NCBI GenBank assembly: GCA_949959305.1
Contig: CATLJA010000008.1
Location: forward strand, 1 to 45,017
DNA: 45,017 bases
From: an uncultured Oscillibacter sp.
GTDB lineage: Bacteria; Bacillota; Clostridia; Oscillospirales; Oscillospiraceae
Direction of reading: 5' to 3'
In this document: piece after piece, positions 31,518 through 37,958 of the stretch
Numbering within the stretch: the stretch's first letter is position 1
Layout: the number at the start of each line of letters is the position of its first letter
Program-made: the position numbers and the translations under genes
Notes under the pieces: generated by a model
Databases searched by the model: none
What the model was told of the DNA's origin: nothing
The model's input: the letters and a program-made list of their open reading frames with translations, nothing else

Positions 31518-33260
31518 TCAGGAAAGACTGGGATTCTTGGAGCGAATCACAAACAGCGCTCCCAGCATCAGCGCAATGCCGATGGGCAGGCCCAGGAGGC
31601 CGGGCGCGCCCACGCTTACCAGAATGCCCGCGATGAGATAGGTCACGCCGGAGACCACCGCGCAGGTGACGGCATAGGGAAGCTGGGTGGAGACATGGTT
31701 CACGTGGTCGCACTGGGCGCCGGCGGAGGCCATGATGGTGGTGTCGGAGATGGGGGAGCAGTGATCGCCGCAGACGGCGCCCGCCATGCAGGCGGAGATG
31801 CAGACGATGGCCATGGGGTTGTCCATGGAGAACACGTTTTGCACAATGGGAATCAGGATGCCGAAGGTGCCCCAGGAGGTGCCGGTGGCAAAGGCCAGCA
31901 GGCAGCCGATGACGAACACAATCAGGGGCAGGATCATCTGGAGGCCGGAGGCGGAGGAACGGACGAAGTCGCGCACAAAGAACTTTGCGCCCAGGGAGTC
32001 GGTCATGTTCTTCAGGCTCCAGGCGAAGGTCAGAATCATGATGGCGGGCACCATGGCCTTGAAGCCCTCGGGGATGCAGCCCATCATTTCCTTAAAGCTC
32101 ATGGCCCGGCGGATGAGGTAATACACCAGCGTGAAGACCAGGGCGAAGGCGCTGCCCAGCATCAATCCCACGGAAGCGTCGGAGTTGGAGAAGGCGGAGA
32201 TGAAGTCCTCGCCCTCGAAGAAGCCGCCGGAGTAAATCATGCCGATGACGCAGCAGATGATGAGCATCACCACGGGCAGGACCAGGTCCAGCACGGCGCC
32301 CTTGCCCTCGGGGGCCTCGTCGGCGGCGTTGGCATAGGGGTTGGAGCCGGAGAAGAGGTCGCCCTTTTCAACGGCGTTTTTCTCGTACCGGGCCATGGGG
32401 CCGAACTCCGCCTTCATGACAATCATGCCCACCATCATGACGATGGTCAGCAGGGCGTAGTAATTGTAAGGAATCGCCCGCAGGAACAGGTTGAAGCCCT
32501 GGCCGTCCTCGGCAAAGCCCGCCACGGCGGCGGCCCAGGAGCTGATGGGGGCGATGATGCACACCGGGGCGGCGGTGGCGTCGATGATGTAGGCAAGCTT
32601 TGTCCGGGAGATGTTGTGCTTGTCGGTGATGGGCCGCATGACGCTGCCCACCGTCAGGCAGTTGAAATAGTCGTCAATGAAAATCAGCACACCCAGCAGC
32701 ACGGAGCAGAGCTGAGCGCCCACCCGGCTCTTGATGTGGTCCTTGGCCCAGCGGCCGAAGGCGGCGGAGCCGCCGGCCTTGTTCATCAGGCAGACCATGG
32801 AGCCCAGGATGACCAGGAAAATCAGGATGCCCATGTTATAGCTGTCGGTGACGGAGGCCACAATGCCGTCGTTGAACACATGGAGGATGGTGGCCTCAAA
32901 GGCGAAGTTGGAATACAGCAGGCCGCCCACCAAAATGCCCAGGAACAGCGAGGAGTAGACCTCCTTGGTAATCAGGGCCAGGGCAATGGCGATGATGGGG
33001 GGCAGCAGGGCCCAGAAGCTGTTGTAGAAATTGCTGGGGGAATGAACATAGCCCACGCCCTCGCAGGTCCCGCAGGCAACGGCCTCCAGGTCCTCAGACA
33101 GGACAATGCCGGCGGCCCCGCAGTCGGGGCACTCGATAAATTTGGATCCAGCCATCGCAGTGAGGTCCTCGCCGGCGGCCAGGGCGGGGACGGTCATGGC
33201 GGCGCACAGCAGCAGCATGACCGCCAGCAGGGGCAGGAACCATCTTCTCAGGTTTCTCAT
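31518..33260 (-). CDS. NhaC-family transporter with N-terminal Cys-motif extension, probable lysine transporter
   Basis: 580 aa. A cleavable-looking signal peptide (about 1-29, ending ALAAG) is followed by Cys44-x2-Cys47 and Cys63-x2-Cys66 (CGTCEGVG, like a DnaJ CxxCxGxG unit), and then an NhaC-type transporter of about 11 helices, with GFRxxDDYFNCLTVGSVM-like FIDDYFNCLTVG and CGDHCSPISDTT. NhaC proteins exchange Na+ and H+ or, in a subgroup, carry amino acids. A lysine riboswitch in the leader argues for lysine transport (the LysW-type role). AGGAG precedes the chosen ATG. The cysteine extension would lie outside the cell and is not standard for NhaC. Confidence 0.88.
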   Translation of the reverse strand: MRNLRRWFLPLLAVMLLLCAAMTVPALAAGEDLTAMAGSKFIECPDCGAAGIVLSEDLEAVACGTCEGVGYVHSPSNFYNSFWALLPPIIAIALALITKEVYSSLFLGILVGGLLYSNFAFEATILHVFNDGIVASVTDSYNMGILIFLVILGSMVCLMNKAGGSAAFGRWAKDHIKSRVGAQLCSVLLGVLIFIDDYFNCLTVGSVMRPITDKHNISRTKLAYIIDATAAPVCIIAPISSWAAAVAGFAEDGQGFNLFLRAIPYNYYALLTIVMMVGMIVMKAEFGPMARYEKNAVEKGDLFSGSNPYANAADEAPEGKGAVLDLVLPVVMLIICCVIGMIYSGGFFEGEDFISAFSNSDASVGLMLGSAFALVFTLVYYLIRRAMSFKEMMGCIPEGFKAMVPAIMILTFAWSLKNMTDSLGAKFFVRDFVRSSASGLQMILPLIVFVIGCLLAFATGTSWGTFGILIPIVQNVFSMDNPMAIVCISACMAGAVCGDHCSPISDTTIMASAGAQCDHVNHVSTQLPYAVTCAVVSGVTYLIAGILVSVGAPGLLGLPIGIALMLGALFVIRSKNPSLS

Positions 33261-33273
33261 AACGCTCTCTCCT

Positions 33274-33313
33274 AAACAAAAAATGAAGTCATGACAGATC
33301 GTCATGACTTCAT
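33274..33313 (-). terminator. L-box expression-platform terminator
   Basis: On the minus strand ATGAAGTCATGAC pairs with GTCATGACTTCAT around a 5-nt loop and is followed by TTTTTTG, 20 bp before the ribosome binding site. It should form when lysine is bound. Confidence 0.93.
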
Positions 33314-33338
33314 ACCGGACACACGAAACGGTTGAATC

Positions 33339-33512
33339 CACGACAGCGCTCCACTCCAAACGGAGTGACAGTCCGCAGGATGTTATCCTGCGGCCCGGCT
33401 TCGCGTTCCCCTCAGGCCGAAACAGGCGAAACCTCGGCGAAAGCCCCTTTCCCCCTCCCCGGCTCCTGAAATCGTGGGAAGGCGTACTCTTGACGTCCGC
33501 GCCTCTATCATG
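33339..33512 (-). ncRNA. Lysine riboswitch (L-box)
   Basis: The minus-strand leader shows the L-box core in order: GATAGAGGCGCG, AAGAGTA, GGAAAGGG with TTCGCCGAGG, and GGACTGTCACTCC...GGAGTGGAGCGCTGTCG. CATGATAG at the 5' end pairs with CTGTCGTG at the 3' end to close the P1 stem. A terminator follows. L-boxes control lysine synthesis and uptake; the downstream gene is an NhaC-family transporter. Assigned by recognising conserved blocks; boundaries set by P1. Confidence 0.9.
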
Positions 33513-33521
33513 CTGGCACCT

Positions 33522-33549
33522 ATTATAATAAGCAATTTTGAAATGTCAA
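33522..33549 (-). promoter_or_regulatory. Sigma-A promoter of the lysine riboswitch
   Basis: On the minus strand a perfect TTGACA (33544-33549) and a perfect TATAAT (33522-33527) are separated by 16 bp, just upstream of the riboswitch P1 stem. Confidence 0.9.
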
Positions 33550-33728
33550 CACCCTTTTTTCCCTTTTTCCAGCTTTTTCCCATTCCATCCCGCTCCCGCC
33601 GCCGTTTTCCGCCGGAGGACCGCGTCCGCCTCCGGCGGATTTCCCCGGATTCTTGCGCAGTTTGACCAGCATCCGGCGGCGGCGCTTCCGGGTTCATCGG
33701 GCAAAACGCCGATTTTTGGAAAAGTGTT

Positions 33729-33756
33729 TGACTTCATCCGCCGTCATGCTACAATA
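33729..33756 (+). promoter_or_regulatory. Promoter of the aminotransferase operon
   Basis: TTGACT and TACAAT are separated by 16 bp. A short hairpin (CCCCC-ATC-GGGGG) lies in the leader before the start codon. The remaining 33550-33728 region is pyrimidine-rich and shows no gene. Confidence 0.7.
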
Positions 33757-33824
33757 AGAAAATGCACCTCCCCCATCGGGGGGGTGTTCATATGAAACCG
33801 AACGGCCCCAAGGAGGCGAAAAGG

Positions 33825-35027
33825 ATGAAGTTTTCCAGCAAATGCGAGGCGTGCAGCCTCTCCCCCATTCGGAAATTCCACCCCTATGTGGTGGCGGCGG
33901 AGGCAGCCGGGCGGCGCGTCCTCCATCTGAACATCGGGCAGCCCGACGTGGAGACCCCCCAGGCATTCTTTGACGCCGTAAAGGGCTTCGGCAGCTCCGT
34001 GCTGGCCTACGCCCCCGCCGGAGGCGTGGACGAATACCTGGAGGCCGTGCGGGGCTATTACCAGGGCTTCGGCGTTTCCCTGTCCCCGGACGATATTTTG
34101 GCCACCTTCGGCGGCAGCGAGGCTCTCCAGCTCACCGCCGCCTGCATCCTGGACGACGGGGACGAGGTCCTGATTCCCGAGCCCTTTTACCCCAACTACG
34201 GCACCTTCATCGGCGTTGCCGGCGGAAAAATCGTCCCCATTCCCACCTCGGCGGAGGAGGGCTACCGCTTCGCCCGCCGGGAGAAAATCGAGCCTCTGAT
34301 TACCGGGCGCACCAAGGCTGTCATGATCACCAACCCCGGCAACCCCACCGGCGCGGTCCTCACCCATGAGGAGCAGCGCCTCCTGCTGGATATTTGCAGG
34401 GAGCACGGCCTCTTCCTCGTCAGCGACGAGGTTTACCGGGAGATCATCTACTCCGGGAAGAAGCTCAGCTCCCTGCTGGAGTTCGAGGACGGGGCGGAGC
34501 ACGTCATCGTCACCGACTCCATCTCCAAGCGCTTCTCCTCCTGCGGCGCCCGGGTGGGCGCGCTGATCTCCCGGAACCGGCACTTTATGGAGCTGGCCAT
34601 GAAGATCTGCCAGGGCCGCCTCTGCGCCGCCACCCTGGACCAGGCCGGCGCCGCCGCCCTGTACCGCCACATGACGCCGGATTACCTCCGCTCCGTCCGG
34701 GATGAGTACGGCCGGCGGAAGGACGCGCTGGTGGCCGCCCTGTCCAAACTCCCCGGCGTCACCCACAGCTCCCCGGAGGGCGCGTTCTACGTCATGGCCA
34801 CCCTGCCGGTGGACGACGCGGAGAAGCTCCAGTACTTCCTTCTCCAGGAATTCGAGGACCGGGGCGAGACCGTCATGTACGCCCCCGGCGAGGGCTTCTA
34901 CGCCACCCCCGGCAAGGGCCGGAACGAAATCCGCATCGCCTACGTCACAAAGCCGGAGGAGCTGACCCGGGCCATCGAGCTGCTGGGCCTGGGCATCGAG
35001 GCATACAACCGGAAGAGGAGGAAGTGA
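33825..35027 (+). CDS. PLP-dependent aminotransferase, class I/II (aspartate aminotransferase-like)
   Basis: 400 aa. Fold type I: NIGQPDVETPQAFFDAV, ITNPGNPTGAV, FLVSDEVYREIIY and DSISKRFSSCGARVGAL with PLP lysine Lys235. IRIAY near the C-terminus supplies the substrate carboxylate arginine. It probably transfers amino groups between 2-oxoglutarate and aspartate, aromatic or other amino acids. AAGGAGG lies 7 nt before the chosen ATG; ATGs further upstream lack a site. It leads a run with a Dabb protein gene (4-nt gap) and a SMI1/KNR4 gene. Confidence 0.93.
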   Translation: MKFSSKCEACSLSPIRKFHPYVVAAEAAGRRVLHLNIGQPDVETPQAFFDAVKGFGSSVLAYAPAGGVDEYLEAVRGYYQGFGVSLSPDDILATFGGSEALQLTAACILDDGDEVLIPEPFYPNYGTFIGVAGGKIVPIPTSAEEGYRFARREKIEPLITGRTKAVMITNPGNPTGAVLTHEEQRLLLDICREHGLFLVSDEVYREIIYSGKKLSSLLEFEDGAEHVIVTDSISKRFSSCGARVGALISRNRHFMELAMKICQGRLCAATLDQAGAAALYRHMTPDYLRSVRDEYGRRKDALVAALSKLPGVTHSSPEGAFYVMATLPVDDAEKLQYFLLQEFEDRGETVMYAPGEGFYATPGKGRNEIRIAYVTKPEELTRAIELLGLGIEAYNRKRRK

Positions 35028-35031
35028 GCCG

Positions 35032-35316
35032 ATGATTCGCCACATCGTTATGTGGAAGTTCCGTCCCGGGACGGAAAAAGAGCAGGAACGGTTTCTCTGC
35101 AATCTCCGGGCGCTCCAGGGGGTGATTCCCGGACTGGTGAGCAGCGAGGTGGGCCGGAATGTGAACGGCGGAGAATACGACGCCGCGCTCATCAGCGAAT
35201 TCCGGACCTTTGAGGACCTGGAAGCTTATAAGAACGACCCCCGGCACCAGGCGGTTTCCGCCCTGTGCAAGTCCATCCGGGAGGCCCGGGCGGCGGTGGA
35301 TTATGAGGTTATGTAA
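35032..35316 (+). CDS. Dabb-domain (stress-responsive A/B barrel) protein
   Basis: 94 aa. IRHIVMWKFRPGTEKEQ at the start, ALQGVIPGLVSSEVGRNV and DAALISEFRTFEDLEAYKNDPRHQAV are the Dabb pattern, a small dimeric alpha/beta barrel. Roles of bacterial members are mostly unknown; some are heme- or polyketide-related. GAGGAGG precedes the ATG at the end of the aminotransferase gene. Confidence 0.92.
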   Translation: MIRHIVMWKFRPGTEKEQERFLCNLRALQGVIPGLVSSEVGRNVNGGEYDAALISEFRTFEDLEAYKNDPRHQAVSALCKSIREARAAVDYEVM

Positions 35317-35323
35317 AGCGCCC

Positions 35324-35800
35324 ATGAAAATGCCGGAGGAATTTTTAGAGCCGCATCAGGAACCCTGCGTTTCCGAGGAGGAGTTCGCCGCCCTTGAGGC
35401 GGCGTATGGCGTGGTCCTGCCAGAGGACATGAAGGCGTTCTACCGGCGGCAGAATGGCGGCCGCATGAAAAGCGGCAAGAACTTTGTTCTTCAAGACGGG
35501 CTGCCCTTGACAGCCTTTCACCCCATTGCCCGGGCCTTCGCGGACTGCTATTTGACCCTGAACACCCTTTTGGAGTGGCAGCAGATGGACGGGTTTCTTC
35601 CGAATACCCTGGTCCCGTTCTGTTCGGACGCGGGAGGCGATTTTTACTATATCCAGGCCGACGGCAGGAACGAAAAAGTTTACTATATCTTCCACGAAGA
35701 CGACGACGAGTATCTGGACCACCCGGAGGACTGCCTGGCCGCGGACTCTTTTACGGATTTTCTGGAGAATATCCGCATCCGGCCCGACGGTGAAGCATAA
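35324..35800 (+). CDS. SMI1/KNR4-family protein
   Basis: 158 aa. VSEEEFAALEAAYGVVLPEDMKAFYRRQNGG and LVPFCSDAGGDFYYIQ with a DDDEYLDHPEDCLAADSFTDFLENI tail are the SMI1/KNR4 (SUKH) fold. In bacteria many SUKH proteins are immunity proteins against polymorphic toxins, but no toxin gene is adjacent. The start is uncertain: 35324 gives the best N-terminus, while 35303 (14-nt overlap with the Dabb gene) has a slightly better upstream G-rich site. It closes the operon before a strong hairpin. Confidence 0.85.
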   Translation: MKMPEEFLEPHQEPCVSEEEFAALEAAYGVVLPEDMKAFYRRQNGGRMKSGKNFVLQDGLPLTAFHPIARAFADCYLTLNTLLEWQQMDGFLPNTLVPFCSDAGGDFYYIQADGRNEKVYYIFHEDDDEYLDHPEDCLAADSFTDFLENIRIRPDGEA

Positions 35801-35803
35801 GGA

Positions 35804-35850
35804 AAAAGCCCCCCGCTGTGACTGCCGCAGCGGGGGCTTCCCATTTTTTG
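35804..35850. terminator. Bidirectional terminator
   Basis: AAGCCCCCCGCTG pairs with CAGCGGGGGCTT, with A-rich and T-rich flanks on the two sides (TTTTTT follows 5 nt later). It lies between the convergent SMI1 and acetyltransferase genes. Confidence 0.88.
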
Positions 35851-35860
35851 CTTTCTTTCC

Positions 35861-36499
35861 TCAGACCGTCCGCCGCAGGGCTTCCAGGTCTCCGTGCTGA
35901 ATGGCTTGCAGGCTCTTTGCCAGCTTTTCCGGCGGCCAGTCCCACCACCGGAGCTCCAAAAGCGCGCCGGTGGTCTCCCGGTCAAACCGCCGCCGGATGG
36001 GCCTTGCCGGAACGCCGCCCACAATGGTATAGGGCGGCACGTCCTTCGTCACCACGGACCGGGCGGCCACGACGGCCCCGTCCCCGATGGTCACGCCGGA
36101 CAAAATCACCGCCTCATAGCCAATCCACACATCGTTCCCGACTACGATATCCCCCCGGTTGTTCCAAGCCTCCGTCACCTTCATCCCGTGGTCCCACTCC
36201 TCGTAAAAAATGGGAAACACATAGGTGGACAGGGAGCCCAGGGCGTGGTTGGCGCTGTTCATCAAAAAACGCGCCCCGCAGGCGATGGAGCAGAATTTTC
36301 CAATCACCAGCTTATCGCCGTTGACGGGGTAGTGGTAGAGCACGTTGTTCCGCTGGAAGTCCCGGGGGTCGTTGACAAAATCGTTGTAAACTGTAAAGTC
36401 GCCAATCTCAATTCCGGGACTTTGGACGGCGTTTTTCAAATAAATGGTCTGGCTGTCCCCCGATCTGGGGTACAGCTTCGTTGGAGCCGGAATCGTCAT
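35861..36499 (-). CDS. Vat-like xenobiotic acetyltransferase (hexapeptide family)
   Basis: 212 aa. A left-handed beta-helix acetyltransferase: [26 protein letters not shown] with presumed catalytic His85, [39 protein letters not shown], and the C-terminal [13 protein letters not shown]. The NDKL-type [15 protein letters not shown] and WW-WP features match streptogramin A acetyltransferases (VatA/VatD) and CatB-type enzymes. GGAGGAG precedes the ATG. It stands alone with a dispersed repeat just upstream. It may confer resistance or act on another small molecule; the sequence alone does not show which. Confidence 0.9.
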   Translation of the reverse strand: MTIPAPTKLYPRSGDSQTIYLKNAVQSPGIEIGDFTVYNDFVNDPRDFQRNNVLYHYPVNGDKLVIGKFCSIACGARFLMNSANHALGSLSTYVFPIFYEEWDHGMKVTEAWNNRGDIVVGNDVWIGYEAVILSGVTIGDGAVVAARSVVTKDVPPYTIVGGVPARPIRRRFDRETTGALLELRWWDWPPEKLAKSLQAIQHGDLEALRRTV

Positions 36500-36526
36500 G
36501 GAATCTCCTCCTTTTTTGTTTTGACG

Positions 36527-36551
36527 CTGGGGCTTGTGTGAACAGGCCCTA
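36527..36551 (-). repeat. Dispersed 25-bp repeat, copy 2
   Basis: On the minus strand TAGGGCCTGTTCACA, then AAGCCCCAG, matches copy 1 at 9366-9391 with one substitution and one 1-bp gap. It lies 27 bp before the acetyltransferase start codon, just before its AGGAGG. The rest of 36552-36650 shows no feature. Confidence 0.8.
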
Positions 36552-36650
36552 GTTTGGACGATTCCGGCTCAGGCAATGCAGCGCCTCACCCTTTCCCACT
36601 CCTTTGTCAATATGGTCTTTTATAAACGGTTTATCCAGCGGTCTTGCGAA

Positions 36651-37124
36651 TCAGCCCCGCAGAAGCGCCGTCCGCGCGTCCAGCTTCCCGTTCTCCAGCG
36701 TCACAACGCCATAAGCAGGCCGGGCGTAGTCCCCGATGCTGCCGGGGTTCAGAAACAGCGTCTTTCCCCGCATGTCCACCAGGGGCTTGTGGGTATGCCC
36801 GAACAAAAAGAGGTCCAAGTTCTTCTCCTCCGCCGCCAGTCCTGCCGCCAGCAGGGACTGCTTCACGCCGTAGGTGTGCCCATGGCACAGCAGCACCCGC
36901 TTGCCGCCCAGGCACACCAGCTTCTCCGCCTCCCGGGAGCCCCGGAAATAGTCGCAGTTGCCGCATACCTGCTCCATGGGAAGCTCCGGGAAGCGGCTGT
37001 GCAGCCGTTCCCCGTCCCGCCAGCAGTCTCCCAGGTGATAGATTATCCGGGGCTCCTCCCGCTCCACGGCCTGAATCATATTGGCGATATTCCCGTGGGA
37101 GTCGGATAAAACCAATACCTTCAT
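36651..37124 (-). CDS. YfcE-family metallophosphoesterase
   Basis: 157 aa. VLVLSDSHGN (Asp/His metal ligands), LGDCWRD, CGNCDYF and the C-terminal LLCHGHTYGVK and LFGHTHKPLVDMRGKTLFLNPGS are the calcineurin-like YfcE/MJ0936 pattern. Such enzymes hydrolyse phosphodiesters with two divalent metals; natural substrates are mostly unknown. GGAGG precedes the chosen ATG. It is divergent from the feo operon. Confidence 0.93.
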   Translation of the reverse strand: MKVLVLSDSHGNIANMIQAVEREEPRIIYHLGDCWRDGERLHSRFPELPMEQVCGNCDYFRGSREAEKLVCLGGKRVLLCHGHTYGVKQSLLAAGLAAEEKNLDLFLFGHTHKPLVDMRGKTLFLNPGSIGDYARPAYGVVTLENGKLDARTALLRG

Positions 37125-37351
37125 AACGCGCTCCCCCTCCGGCCCGGTGCGTTTCCGCTTCCACCGGCAAATTGTACACAACAGTATAGTAAACTCTTTT
37201 CTGTTTTGCAAGAATATGTAAGCGGAATTTATACTTTATTAAAAAATCACCCGAAACCGCCGCTGAATCCGTCCACAATCCCCCCCTTCCTCCTCCCGCC
37301 GCCCGAAGCTCCGGCCCGCAGGAAAAAATTTAATTTTTTTCTAAAAACCTC

Positions 37352-37380
37352 TTGACAGGCGGAGTTAGTCATGCTAAACT
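37352..37380 (+). promoter_or_regulatory. feo promoter overlapped by candidate metalloregulator operator
   Basis: TTGACA (37352-37357) and TAAACT (37375-37380) are separated by 17 bp. The dyad AGTTAGTCATGCTAAACT (37363-37380) covers the spacer and -10 box, as expected for repression by an iron-responsive DtxR/IdeR-like or similar regulator. The region 37125-37351 shows nothing else but AT-rich DNA. Confidence 0.7.
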
Positions 37381-37397
37381 ACGAGACCGTAGAGGGT

Positions 37398-37413
37398 GTT
37401 AGAGAAAACTAAC
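37398..37413. promoter_or_regulatory. Second candidate iron operator
   Basis: GTTAG-AGAAAA-CTAAC is a perfect 5-bp dyad about 18 bp downstream of the -10 box of feo, near the transcription start. It shares the GTTAG half-site with the promoter operator. Confidence 0.5.
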
Positions 37414-37444
37414 CGCTTTATTATCCACTGGGAGGAGGTTTGCC

Positions 37445-37657
37445 ATGATGCCGCTATCTATGGCGAAAACCGGAGAGACCGTTACCATCCGCAAAATCAC
37501 CGGGAAGGACGAGGTGCGCCAGCACCTGGCGGAGCTGGGATTTGTGGTGGACAGCGATGTGACGGTGGTCAATGAAATCGCTGGAAACCTGATTTTGCAG
37601 GTGAAGGACAGCCGGGTGGCCCTGGACCGGGGACTGGCGAACCGCATTATGATTTGA
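37445..37657 (+). CDS. feoA: FeoA-like iron transport accessory protein (first copy)
   Basis: 70 aa. A small SH3-like protein of the Feo system that helps FeoB import Fe2+. ETVTIRKITGKDEVRQHLAELGFVVDSDVTVVNEIAGNLILQV and SRVALDRGLANRIMI match FeoA, including LGF and the Gly-rich turn. GGGAGGAGG precedes the start; two consecutive ATGs are possible. It is one of two FeoA copies before feoB, a layout common in clostridia. Confidence 0.93.
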   Translation: MMPLSMAKTGETVTIRKITGKDEVRQHLAELGFVVDSDVTVVNEIAGNLILQVKDSRVALDRGLANRIMI

Positions 37658-37670
37658 GGGAGGAAGCCGT

Positions 37671-37892
37671 ATGAAAACGCTGAAAGACGCCAGGGTCGGC
37701 GAGACCGCCACCGTGGCGAAGCTCCACGGGGAGGGCCCCGTAAAGCGCCGCATTATGGATATGGGCATCACCAGGGGCGTGGAAATCTTCGTGCGCAAGG
37801 TGGCTCCGCTGGGGGACCCCATGGAGCTGAACGTCCGGGGCTATGAGCTCAGCCTGCGGAAGGCCGACGCTGAAATGATCGAGGTCGTATAG
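37671..37892 (+). CDS. feoA: FeoA-like iron transport accessory protein (second copy)
   Basis: 73 aa. KTLKDARVGETATVAKLHGEGPVKRRIMDMGITRGVEIFVRKVAPLGDPMELNVRGYELSLRKADAEMIEV is a complete FeoA domain, including RGYELSLR. GGGAGGAAG precedes the ATG, 13 bp after the first copy. The two copies differ strongly in sequence and may have different partners in FeoB. Confidence 0.95.
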   Translation: MKTLKDARVGETATVAKLHGEGPVKRRIMDMGITRGVEIFVRKVAPLGDPMELNVRGYELSLRKADAEMIEVV

Positions 37893-37917
37893 CCCGGCCT
37901 CTATTTTTAAGACCCGG

Positions 37918-37935
37918 AGTTAGTCTAAAATAACC
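37918..37935 (+). promoter_or_regulatory. Third candidate iron operator, upstream of feoB
   Basis: CGGAGTTAGTC, seen at the feo promoter, recurs here, followed by TAAAATAACC. It may permit separate control of feoB. Confidence 0.45.
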
Positions 37936-37958
37936 ATCAAGAAGGGAGAAACAGCGTC

